A DNA stretch of 29,433 nucleotides from JBIKVP01 sp044356745. GTDB lineage: Bacteria; Pseudomonadota; Alphaproteobacteria; Rhizobiales; Beijerinckiaceae. The notes under the pieces were generated by a model. That model worked only from the letters and a program-made list of their open reading frames with translations, was not told the DNA's origin and ran no database searches. The position numbers were made by a program, and so were the translations under genes. Shown piece after piece: positions 13,478 through 21,467 of this stretch (the first letter of the stretch is position 1; the number at the start of each line of letters is the position of its first letter). Location of the stretch: positions 1 through 29,433 of the forward strand of contig JBIKVP010000021.1 in the NCBI GenBank assembly GCA_044356745.1, read 5' to 3'.

Positions 13478-16156
13478 ATGACACAATGGGTCTACACATT
13501 TGGAAACGGCAAAGCACAAGGCGATGCCAAGATGAAAGAACTTTTAGGCGGAAAAGGCGCAAATTTAGCCGAGATGGCTAATCTTGGTCTTCCTGTCCCC
13601 CCAGGCCTGACCATCACAACGCAAGTGTGCACCTATTATTACGATCATGATCAGACATATCCTACCCAATTGAAAGCGCAGGTCGAAGAGGCACTTGAGG
13701 AGATTGGTCGCGTCACCGGTAAGGTGTTTGGTGATGCCAATAATCCGTTGCTGGTCTCGGTGCGCTCAGGCGCACGCGCGTCCATGCCGGGCATGATGGA
13801 TACAGTCTTGAATCTGGGTCTCAATGATAAAACGGTTGAGGCACTTGTCGCAGGTTCAGGCGATGCACGTTTTGCCTATGACAGTTATCGCCGTTTCATC
13901 ACGATGTATTCCGACGTGGTGATGGAGGTAGATCACCACCACTTTGAAGAAGCGCTCGACATCTACAAAGAACGTCGGGGTTTCATGCTTGATACCGATT
14001 TGAAAGCAGAAGATTGGCAAAAACTCATCACAGAGTATAAAATGATTGTTGAGACACAATCAGGAAAGCCTTTCCCTCAGGATGTATTTGAGCAGCTTTG
14101 GGGCGCGATTGGCGCGGTCTTTCGTTCATGGATGAATGCGCGTGCGATTAAATATCGCGAGTTAAATAATATTCCCGCAAGTTGGGGAACCGCCGTCAAT
14201 GTACAAGCGATGGTCTTCGGGAATATGGGCGAAACCTCAGCGACAGGTGTCGCCTTTACGCGTAATCCCTCAACAGGCGAGAAAGAACTTTACGGAGAAT
14301 TTCTCATCAATGCGCAAGGGGAAGATGTGGTGGCGGGCATTCGCACACCACAAGATATTTCTGAAAGTGCACGCATTGCAGCAGCGTCGACCAAACCATC
14401 CATGGAAAAGTTACTTCCTGAAGCGTACAGCGAGTTGGTGCGCATTTATACACTGCTCGAAAAGCATTACCGCGATATGCAGGATCTGGAATTTACGGTT
14501 GAGCGCGGCAAACTCTGGATGCTTCAAACCCGCTCCGGCAAACGCACAGCAAAAGCTGCGGTGCGTATCGCGGTTGAACTTGCAAATGAGGGTTTAATCA
14601 CAACAGATGAAGCGGTATTAAGGGTTGAGCCCTCGGCACTTGATCAGCTTCTTCATCCCGCTATTGATCCCAAAGCGGAGCGTCATATCCTGACGACGGG
14701 ATTACCTGCATCTCCAGGCGCTGCCGCAGGTGAAGTGGTGTTCAACTCAGAAGATGCTGAACTCGCTAAAAAGAATGGCAAAAAAGTCATTCTCGTGCGC
14801 GTTGAAACCAGTCCCGAGGATATTCATGGGATGCACGCCGCAGAAGGCATTCTCACGACTCGGGGCGGCATGACCTCTCACGCGGCTGTTGTTGCACGGG
14901 GTATGGGTAAGCCGTGTGTATCAGGAGCTGGCGGCATTCGCGTCGATTATGCAATGCAGAGCTTTAGCGTAGGCGGCACAACCCTTAAAAAGGGCGATTT
15001 CATCACAATCGATGGCTCAAATGGGCAAGTCCTTAAAGGCCGCATCGCCATGCAGCAACCTGAATTATCAGGTGAATTCGGGTTACTCATGACGTGGGCA
15101 GACAAGGTTCGTCGCCTCAAAGTGCGCACAAATGCCGAAACCTCCCTTGATGCGCAGGTTGCCCGCGATTTTGGTGCTGAAGGTATTGGCTTATGCCGCA
15201 CTGAACACATGTTCTTTGACGCCGATCGCATCGTTGCAGTGCGTGAAATGATTTTAGCGGACAATGAAAACGGACGACGCGACGCGCTTGCAAAACTTCT
15301 GCCCATGCAGCGCGAAGATTTTGAATCATTGTTTACGATCATGCGCGGATTGCCTGTCACAATCCGTTTGCTTGATCCCCCTCTGCATGAATTTTTGCCG
15401 CACTCTGATCAGGAAATGAATGAAGTTGCGCAATCACTAGGCGTCAGCGTTGATAAACTCAAAAGTCGCGCCCAAGAAATGCATGAGTTTAACCCTATGC
15501 TTGGTTTTAGGGGCGTGCGTCTTGCGATTGCCTATCCTGAAATCGCTGAAATGCAGGCGCGTGCAATTTTTGAAGCCGTGGTGAACGTTCAAAAAGCAAC
15601 AGGTGAAAGCATTATTCCAGAAATCATGGTTCCGCTTGTGATGACAAAAACAGAACTGGATTTGATCAAAGCACGCATTGATGCGATGGCACAAAGCGTT
15701 GAAGCGCAAAGCGGTATCACGATTGATTATCTCGTCGGCACGATGATTGAATTGCCACGTGCCGCACTTAAAGCCGGTGACATTGCCCAATCAGCGGCGT
15801 TTTTCTCTTTTGGCACGAATGATCTGACACAAACAACGCTTGGCATCAGCCGTGATGATGCCGGATCATTCTTAGGGATTTATACGAGCAAAGGCATTTT
15901 CAATGTCGATCCGTTTGTATCCATTGATCAAGACGGTGTAGGAGAGCTTGTCAAAATCGCCTCTGAACGCGGTCGTGCGACCCGCTCCGATTTAAAGCTT
16001 GGCATCTGCGGCGAACATGGGGGGGATCCCGCATCAATCGGCTTTTTTGAGCGCACAGGACTTGATTATATTTCATGCTCGCCTTACCGCGTTCCCATCG
16101 CACGCCTAGCCGCAGCTCAAGCCTTTTTAGGAAAAGTGACGATGAAGGAAGGGTAA
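13478..16156 (+). CDS. ppdK: Pyruvate, phosphate dikinase
   Basis: PPDK interconverts pyruvate, ATP and phosphate with phosphoenolpyruvate, AMP and pyrophosphate. The 892 residues match the bacterial family. The N-terminal ATP-grasp part shows GGKGANLAEMANLGLPVPPG and SVRSGARASMPGMMDTVLNL. The swivelling phosphohistidine domain has TTRGGMTSHAAVVARGMGKP with catalytic His468. The C-terminal TIM barrel has GLCRTEHMFF, FSFGTNDLTQTTLG and the acid/base Cys844 in GICGEHGGDP. The ATG at 13478 follows AAGGA at about 13467-13471. With pckA in the same window it gives a second route to phosphoenolpyruvate. The adjacent kinase/phosphorylase regulator (DUF299 type) is absent here. It converges on fliX. 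Confidence 0.97.
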   Translation: MTQWVYTFGNGKAQGDAKMKELLGGKGANLAEMANLGLPVPPGLTITTQVCTYYYDHDQTYPTQLKAQVEEALEEIGRVTGKVFGDANNPLLVSVRSGARASMPGMMDTVLNLGLNDKTVEALVAGSGDARFAYDSYRRFITMYSDVVMEVDHHHFEEALDIYKERRGFMLDTDLKAEDWQKLITEYKMIVETQSGKPFPQDVFEQLWGAIGAVFRSWMNARAIKYRELNNIPASWGTAVNVQAMVFGNMGETSATGVAFTRNPSTGEKELYGEFLINAQGEDVVAGIRTPQDISESARIAAASTKPSMEKLLPEAYSELVRIYTLLEKHYRDMQDLEFTVERGKLWMLQTRSGKRTAKAAVRIAVELANEGLITTDEAVLRVEPSALDQLLHPAIDPKAERHILTTGLPASPGAAAGEVVFNSEDAELAKKNGKKVILVRVETSPEDIHGMHAAEGILTTRGGMTSHAAVVARGMGKPCVSGAGGIRVDYAMQSFSVGGTTLKKGDFITIDGSNGQVLKGRIAMQQPELSGEFGLLMTWADKVRRLKVRTNAETSLDAQVARDFGAEGIGLCRTEHMFFDADRIVAVREMILADNENGRRDALAKLLPMQREDFESLFTIMRGLPVTIRLLDPPLHEFLPHSDQEMNEVAQSLGVSVDKLKSRAQEMHEFNPMLGFRGVRLAIAYPEIAEMQARAIFEAVVNVQKATGESIIPEIMVPLVMTKTELDLIKARIDAMAQSVEAQSGITIDYLVGTMIELPRAALKAGDIAQSAAFFSFGTNDLTQTTLGISRDDAGSFLGIYTSKGIFNVDPFVSIDQDGVGELVKIASERGRATRSDLKLGICGEHGGDPASIGFFERTGLDYISCSPYRVPIARLAAAQAFLGKVTMKEG

Positions 16157-16178
16157 AGATGAAAGGCTTGAACCTCAA

Positions 16179-16206
16179 CCGTCATGCCCGCACTTGTTGC
16201 GTGGAG
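16179..16206 (+). repeat. Possible degenerate palindromic repeat after ppdK
   Basis: The string CGTCATGCCCGCACTTGTTGCG resembles the start of a G+C-rich hairpin repeat seen between genes in several alphaproteobacteria (TCATGCCCGCACTTGTGCGGGCATCC). The right arm is missing or decayed here. It lies in the 146-base gap between the converging ppdK and fliX genes, which otherwise shows no gene and only a weak CATAG/CTATG hairpin. Confidence 0.25.
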
Positions 16207-16302
16207 GACTTAAGTCCGATGCGTCAATCCAGTTCCTGAGCGAATAAGAACAGTTGCCAAAAACCATAGTCTGCTATGAGCTTTGAGATTTAATTGGCTA
16301 CA

Positions 16303-16722
16303 CTATTGATCCCGTTGCAATTTAGCGATTTCAACATGTGCACGCAGTTCAATATGACGCATCAGATCAGTCATCTCGGGCTGTTCAACATTCTCAATGC
16401 GTTGCGCGAGAAGATTGGACAAGCGCTTTAAATCCGCATTGGTGACATGTCCTGCAAGGAGTTTGGCTTTAAGCTGATCAAGCTCATCCAGCAAATCACG
16501 ACCCCTTTTAACAAAACGCCGTTTGCGCTGTTGCGGTGTTTCTTCCTCTTGAAGCGCAAGCAGCGCCTCAGTGTTTTGTATTGCCGATGCGCTAGAGACA
16601 CTGCTTGAACGCGCTGAAGAGACCTCAGATTCAAGACGAAAGCCTGTCCCTGTCCCGCCACTTTTACGAGTTGATGTGGTTGTTGTTGGTGTAATCCCGC
16701 TTTTGCCGTCAATGCGTATCAT
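16303..16722 (-). CDS. fliX: Flagellar assembly regulator FliX
   Basis: A 139-residue FliX. The N-terminus is a basic Ser/Thr/Gly-rich stretch beginning MIRIDGKSG; then comes the conserved hydrophobic patch TEALLALQEEE (about 52-62), the basic RRFVKRGRDLLDELDQLKAKLLAGH (68-92) and the C-terminal IELRAHVEIAKL, all hallmarks of the family. In Caulobacter FliX couples early flagellar assembly to FlbD-dependent transcription of late flagellar genes and influences division. It usually sits beside flagellar basal-body genes such as flgI; here it is third in an operon after an RNA helicase and kdsD, starting three bases after the kdsD stop. Flagellar genes must be elsewhere, or the gene is a relic. 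Confidence 0.85.
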   Translation of the reverse strand: MIRIDGKSGITPTTTTSTRKSGGTGTGFRLESEVSSARSSSVSSASAIQNTEALLALQEEETPQQRKRRFVKRGRDLLDELDQLKAKLLAGHVTNADLKRLSNLLAQRIENVEQPEMTDLMRHIELRAHVEIAKLQRDQ

Positions 16723-16725
16723 GAT

Positions 16726-17721
16726 TTAGGTCACTCCCGCCCGCAGCAAGTCCAGAACATGAACAACGCCAACTGGTTTTTGTGCATGTGTCACAATCAA
16801 AGCCGTGATTTTTCGACTTTCAATCATCTCTAATGCTTCAACAAGCAGCATATCCTCTTCAATGGTGAGTGGCGCACGGGTCATAATATCACATACGGCG
16901 CGCGTAATAAGGTCAGCACCCATATGACGGCGTAAATCACCATCCGTGATAATACCAGCAAGCGTGCCATCATCTGATATGACAATCGCGCACCCTAAAC
17001 CTTTGGCACTCATTTCAACCAGAGCCTCCCCCATTAATGCACGCTCAGAAATAAGCGGCAATCGCTCTCCCGAATGCATCACGTCACGAACCGCTTTAAG
17101 CTGAGCCCCCAGTTTGCCACCAGGGTGAAAAGTGCGAAAATCACGGGCTGTAAAACCGCGCACTTCAAGCAGTGCCACGGCCAAAGCATCGCCAAGCGCC
17201 ATCTGCATGGTGGTGGACGTGGTTGGCGCTAAGCCATTGGGACACGCTTCCTCAGCTTTAGGAAGCACCAAAGCAATATTGGCCGCTTTCGCAAGCGCTG
17301 ACTCTTTATTAGAGGTTAAACCAATAAGTGTGACCTTGAAACGCAAGGCATACGCAACAATATCGCGTAACTCCGCAGTTTCCCCCGACCATGATAACGC
17401 CACAATGACATCATGAGGCTGCACCATCCCCAGATCGCCATGGCTAGCTTCTGCTGGATGAACAAAAAGAGCTGGTGTTCCCGTTGAAGCCAATGTTGCG
17501 GTGATTTTGCGCCCCACATGCCCCGATTTACCCATACCCGTAATAATCACACGGCCTTGATGAACACGTTGCGCTTCATCAATCGCCCGCACTGCTTGCG
17601 TAAAACATATGCCAAGCTCACCGCTTAAAGCATCGCGAATGGCTCCAAGTCCTGCCTGTTCCAATTCAAGCGCCCGTGATGCACACGTCAGGACATGGTC
17701 ATCATCAACGGTGCTGTTCAT
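16726..17721 (-). CDS. kdsD: Arabinose-5-phosphate isomerase (KdsD/KpsF)
   Basis: KdsD isomerises ribulose 5-phosphate to arabinose 5-phosphate, the first step to Kdo for the inner core of lipopolysaccharide. The 331 residues comprise an N-terminal SIS sugar-isomerase domain (GMGKSGHVGRKITATLASTG, then HPAEASHGDLGM and ALSWSGETAEL) and two C-terminal CBS repeats (VRDVMHSGERLPL and CDIMTRAPLTIEEDML). The start ATG at 17721 overlaps the TGA of the helicase gene (TGATG), so translation is probably coupled; a GTG one codon upstream is possible. The kdsA/kdsB/kdsC genes are not in the window. Confidence 0.93.
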   Translation of the reverse strand: MNSTVDDDHVLTCASRALELEQAGLGAIRDALSGELGICFTQAVRAIDEAQRVHQGRVIITGMGKSGHVGRKITATLASTGTPALFVHPAEASHGDLGMVQPHDVIVALSWSGETAELRDIVAYALRFKVTLIGLTSNKESALAKAANIALVLPKAEEACPNGLAPTTSTTMQMALGDALAVALLEVRGFTARDFRTFHPGGKLGAQLKAVRDVMHSGERLPLISERALMGEALVEMSAKGLGCAIVISDDGTLAGIITDGDLRRHMGADLITRAVCDIMTRAPLTIEEDMLLVEALEMIESRKITALIVTHAQKPVGVVHVLDLLRAGVT

Positions 17722-20700
17722 CACTTTTTATCTCCAATCTCGCCTTTAAGCGCGAGAAGTTTGGCAAAAGGTGACAAAGGATCAGGCTCCTTGCCTTTTC
17801 GCTGGGCTTCAGTCGACGCGAGAAGGCGGATATTGCCTTGTTCCTGATCACGCCGCGCAGTATCAAAAGACGCATCCCCCTTGAAAGCTGTATTGCTTAA
17901 ACGTGGGCGTTCATCACGCTGATCGTGACGCTTACCGCGCCCATCGCCCCCTCGTGAGCCCTCTTTAGACTCTTTTTTAAAGTCCTTTTGATCACGTTGT
18001 GGCTTGTTACGAGCCCCATCGGCACGCTCACCCTTGTCACGGCGATGATGCCCACCTGCGCCCTCACGCTGTGGAAACGAAGAAACAGTACCCTCTTGAG
18101 ACAATGATTTATGTTGCGCGGGAGATCCACCCTCACCTGCTTCACTGGAGACTGGTTTTACAGGTCGTGGCGTGATGACAAATACGCGCGGCTTAGTCTC
18201 CCGCTTTTGTCCCTCACGAGGAGCACCTTTTGCTTTATGGGCACCATGATGATGCGCATGATGCTGTTGACGTCGTGGTCGCCACACATCAATCAGTTGT
18301 GGCTTTAATGATGCTTCAGCGGATAGTGCCTCAGCCATGCCTGCTTCAGAGGATACATCATCGGCGACAGGTGATTCTGGTGTTTCGCTAAGGGCTTGAT
18401 CAACTGCGGTAGGCTCATTGGATACGCTGTACACAGGTGCATCAGGTATTGGCACACTGTCACTGACTTCTTCATGCTGTAGTTCTTCAACGTTTTCTGA
18501 TGCTTCAAGGATTTGAGAGTCCATTGCATCTTGTTGAGCAGTGTCATCATGAGAAGCTTGCGCATCTTCTTGAGTCTGATCTGTTGAAAAATGATCCTGT
18601 GATGCATCTTGTGCGCTTATGCTCACCGGCTGAACAGGTTGTGGATCACGCAAAGGCTTCGTGATCGCAGGGCCTGCACGCCGATCAAGCACATAACCCA
18701 ATGATTTTAAAATCTCGGCAAAATCATCTCCTGCACATCCAGCAAGAGAGGTCATTGAACCTGTGACCACAAACCCGTCATAATCAGCGGTTCCCTCTGG
18801 AGGCGTTCCACCACTCACTCCGGGGCGATACATCACAGCAGGACGAATAAGATCGGCAAGACGCTCTAAAATATCAACCCGCACCACGCGCTGGCCACAC
18901 AGACGATAACCCGCCACCCGATAAAGATCAGCGGAAAACGCAGGATTAGCGGGAAAGGATGTACGCCCTGACTCAGCCAGATGCGCCATCTCTTCTAAAC
19001 CAGATGTATCATGGGTGTCGCTTTTTAAAAGCCACAGGTGCACTGCAAGCTGACGGGGCTTAGGTTTGAGAAGAAGCGGCATATAAAGGTGATACGCCCC
19101 AAAGCGTACCCCAAGGGTACGCAAGGCTGCGCGTGAATCTTGATCAAGCCCCTTAACGTCCTCAGCAACCGCAGCACGATCCAATACGCCCATCGCCTGC
19201 ACAATTTGATAAGCGATGCCACGCGCCATGCCGCTGATGCCTTCAGAGGCTTCAAGCAGCACCAATGGGCCAAGACGCATTTGCACCTGTGTCGCGACAT
19301 AAGCGCTTACACGTGATTCCACGCGCTCACGCCATTCAGCCAAAAGATAATCATCAGCAAGGATCATGACACGCGGTTTAAGCAGGGTATCCCCCGCCAC
19401 AAGCCGCCCAACCGCCTGACCTTCCCAGCGTATAAGGCCATCATTTGTGAGCATAAAGCCCGTATCAGGGGTGTGATAAAGCCGCTCTGCTTTCGCTTCC
19501 AGCGCTGAAATCAGCACCCGTGCTGCTGTCGCACGCAAAGCTTTGGCATCAACGCCTTCAGCGGTGGGATCAGGTGCAAACTGAAACCCCATCAAGGTTC
19601 CGATGGATTGCCCCTCAACCTGAACATCCCCAGTGGTTGTGACTTCCGCCTCGATCATGGCGTTTTCCTTTAATCTGCGCATTAACACACCCGTTCTGCG
19701 ATCAATAAAACGCTGTGTCAAACGTTCATGAAGCGCATCCGAGAGTTTCTCTTCTAGCGCACGCGTGACCTCCTGCCAATATTCAGGTTGCGTGAGCCAC
19801 TGCTTTTGATTGGCAACATACGACCATGTACGCATGTGCGCCATGCGTGTCGATAAAGTATCAATATCCCCATCAACCCGATCAAGCACGCCAATTTGTC
19901 GTGCGAGCCAATCTTCGGGTAACGTGCGATGCTCTAACAGGTGGCGCGCCAACTGAATCACCAGTTCATTATGCGCTTGCGTTGAAAGCTTGCGATAATC
20001 AGGCACGCGCGCCACTTGCCACAATAATTCAAGGTGCGCCCGTGTTTTAACGCGCTCAAAAATAAAAACATCGCGCTCCATCATATCAAGCGCACGTTCA
20101 TCATCAGCTTCCGGCGCACGCATTAAACCACGCTCTCGCGGCATATGCGATAAAGAGATTTTCAACGCAGTCCAAGAGGAAAAATCAAGGTGAGGCGAGC
20201 GCCACTGCACACCAATGACAGGATCAAATTGATGATTTTGCAAACGCTCAATCAATTCATCATCAAAAGACGGACAACGCCCTGTTGTGCCAAACGTACC
20301 ATCTTGAAGATGACGCCCCGCTCGTCCTGCAATTTGTCCCAGTTCCGCCGCACTCAGCAAACGATGCCGACGACCATCAAATTTCTGACATGCTGCAAAC
20401 GCGACATGTTGCACATCAAGATTAAGCCCCATACCGATCGCATCTGTCGCAACAATGTAATCAACCTCACCTGATTGATACAATTCCACTTGCGCATTGC
20501 GTGTTCGTGGTGAAAGTGCCCCCATCACCACGGCAGCCCCGCCGCGTTGACGACGAATAAGCTCGGCAATCGCATAAACCTCTTCAGCGGAAAACGCCAC
20601 AATGGCCGTGCGCGGGGGCAAACGCGTAATTTTCGTATCACTTGTAAACGTCAGTGTTGATAAACGCGGACGCGACACAATTTGAATATTGGGAATAAGC

Positions 20701-21155
20701 TGCGTGATAAGCGGTTGCATGGTCGCCGCACCCAGCAGCAACGTTTCATGGAGGCCACGCGCATTAAGGATGCGGTCGGTAAAAATATGGCCGCGATCCG
20801 GATCAGTTGCGAGCTGGATTTCATCAACCGCAACAAACGCTGTACGTACATCATGCGGCATCGCTTCAACGGTTGCGATCCAGTAACGGGGATGTTTGGG
20901 TTTGATTTTTTCTTCACCTGTAATAAGCGCAACGTGTTCAGCGCCCACTTTTTCAACAACATGGCCATAAACCTCACGTGCCAGCAATCGCAAGGGCAGG
21001 CCAATCATCCCTGATCCGTGTGCAATCATGCGCTCAATCGCGAGATACGTTTTACCTGTATTCGTTGGCCCCAAAACTGCACTGACCCCCTTTGCGCGTT
21101 GCGAGAGAGGAATAAGCGAGTCTGGTTTTAAAGAAGGCGTTAGAGCGTCAGACAT
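17721..21155 (-). CDS. Suv3-like RNA helicase with long charged C-terminal tail
   Basis: A 1144-residue superfamily 2 helicase of the Suv3 type. Numbered from the ATG at 21155: Walker A GPTNTGKTY (29-37), then LPLRLLAREVYGHV, the acidic Walker B region VDEIQLATDPDRGH, GAATMQPLI (motif III) and the C-terminal motif VI QIAGRAGRH. Mitochondrial Suv3 is the helicase of the RNA degradosome; the bacterial homologue's role is less certain but RNA decay is likely. About the last 280 residues are disordered: an acidic Ser/Asp/Gln stretch, then a basic Arg/Lys/Gly-rich stretch (RRDKGERADG, SRGGDGRGKRHDQRDERP), closing with SPFAKLLALKGEI. The upstream frame to 21212 adds 19 residues and was not used. 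It heads an operon with kdsD and fliX. Confidence 0.88.
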   Translation of the reverse strand: MSDALTPSLKPDSLIPLSQRAKGVSAVLGPTNTGKTYLAIERMIAHGSGMIGLPLRLLAREVYGHVVEKVGAEHVALITGEEKIKPKHPRYWIATVEAMPHDVRTAFVAVDEIQLATDPDRGHIFTDRILNARGLHETLLLGAATMQPLITQLIPNIQIVSRPRLSTLTFTSDTKITRLPPRTAIVAFSAEEVYAIAELIRRQRGGAAVVMGALSPRTRNAQVELYQSGEVDYIVATDAIGMGLNLDVQHVAFAACQKFDGRRHRLLSAAELGQIAGRAGRHLQDGTFGTTGRCPSFDDELIERLQNHQFDPVIGVQWRSPHLDFSSWTALKISLSHMPRERGLMRAPEADDERALDMMERDVFIFERVKTRAHLELLWQVARVPDYRKLSTQAHNELVIQLARHLLEHRTLPEDWLARQIGVLDRVDGDIDTLSTRMAHMRTWSYVANQKQWLTQPEYWQEVTRALEEKLSDALHERLTQRFIDRRTGVLMRRLKENAMIEAEVTTTGDVQVEGQSIGTLMGFQFAPDPTAEGVDAKALRATAARVLISALEAKAERLYHTPDTGFMLTNDGLIRWEGQAVGRLVAGDTLLKPRVMILADDYLLAEWRERVESRVSAYVATQVQMRLGPLVLLEASEGISGMARGIAYQIVQAMGVLDRAAVAEDVKGLDQDSRAALRTLGVRFGAYHLYMPLLLKPKPRQLAVHLWLLKSDTHDTSGLEEMAHLAESGRTSFPANPAFSADLYRVAGYRLCGQRVVRVDILERLADLIRPAVMYRPGVSGGTPPEGTADYDGFVVTGSMTSLAGCAGDDFAEILKSLGYVLDRRAGPAITKPLRDPQPVQPVSISAQDASQDHFSTDQTQEDAQASHDDTAQQDAMDSQILEASENVEELQHEEVSDSVPIPDAPVYSVSNEPTAVDQALSETPESPVADDVSSEAGMAEALSAEASLKPQLIDVWRPRRQQHHAHHHGAHKAKGAPREGQKRETKPRVFVITPRPVKPVSSEAGEGGSPAQHKSLSQEGTVSSFPQREGAGGHHRRDKGERADGARNKPQRDQKDFKKESKEGSRGGDGRGKRHDQRDERPRLSNTAFKGDASFDTARRDQEQGNIRLLASTEAQRKGKEPDPLSPFAKLLALKGEIGDKK

Positions 21156-21246
21156 AACAAAGTGAAACACACATGACATGAAGACAGCGCATGAGATCAG
21201 AACATGTGCCAATTCGGGAAAAATTTTAATGCCTGTAAGGTGGCAT

Positions 21247-21268
21247 CATTTGCAACAAGGCGCAAATG
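21247..21268. repeat. 7-bp inverted repeat in the helicase upstream region
   Basis: CATTTGC (21247-21253) and GCAAATG (21262-21268) are perfect arms around an 8-base loop, about 90 bases before the chosen helicase start. It may be an operator or 5' leader hairpin; no regulator can be named. Confidence 0.35.
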
Positions 21269-21327
21269 CTTTATTATCGCATCATTTTTATTCAAAATAG
21301 GCGAACAACTTAACAGACTATTGGTGT

Positions 21328-21347
21328 CCCTCTTTCAAAAAAGAGGG
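21328..21347 (-). terminator. Hairpin, probable terminator of the hydrolase gene
   Basis: CCCTCTTT (21328-21335) and AAAGAGGG (21340-21347) pair perfectly around CAAA. It lies about 120 bases after the hydrolase stop on the minus strand. There is no clean T-run after it, so it may be an RNA-stabilising hairpin instead. Confidence 0.45.
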
Positions 21348-21374
21348 GTTCTCTTAAGGATCAGAACTTGGCAC

Positions 21375-21423
21375 GAACAAACCATGTCCGAATCACTGTG
21401 TCGAAAGTATTTCTGGTTTGTTC
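21375..21423. repeat. 10-bp inverted repeat with 29-base spacer
   Basis: GAACAAACCA (21375-21384) and TGGTTTGTTC (21414-21423) are perfect inverted arms between the hydrolase stop (21468) and the helicase start. With the hairpins at 21247 and 21328, this makes three inverted repeats in a 312-base gap (21156-21467) in which I see no gene. Confidence 0.4.
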
Positions 21424-21467
21424 TTATGCAAATCACTGGCTTAATTTGTAATCATGATGACAACATG

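Noticed and set aside
14947..15360. Minus-strand open frame of 137 codons inside ppdK
   Set aside because: ppdK is continuous through here with conserved motifs; the antisense translation is Ser/Arg-rich and family-less.
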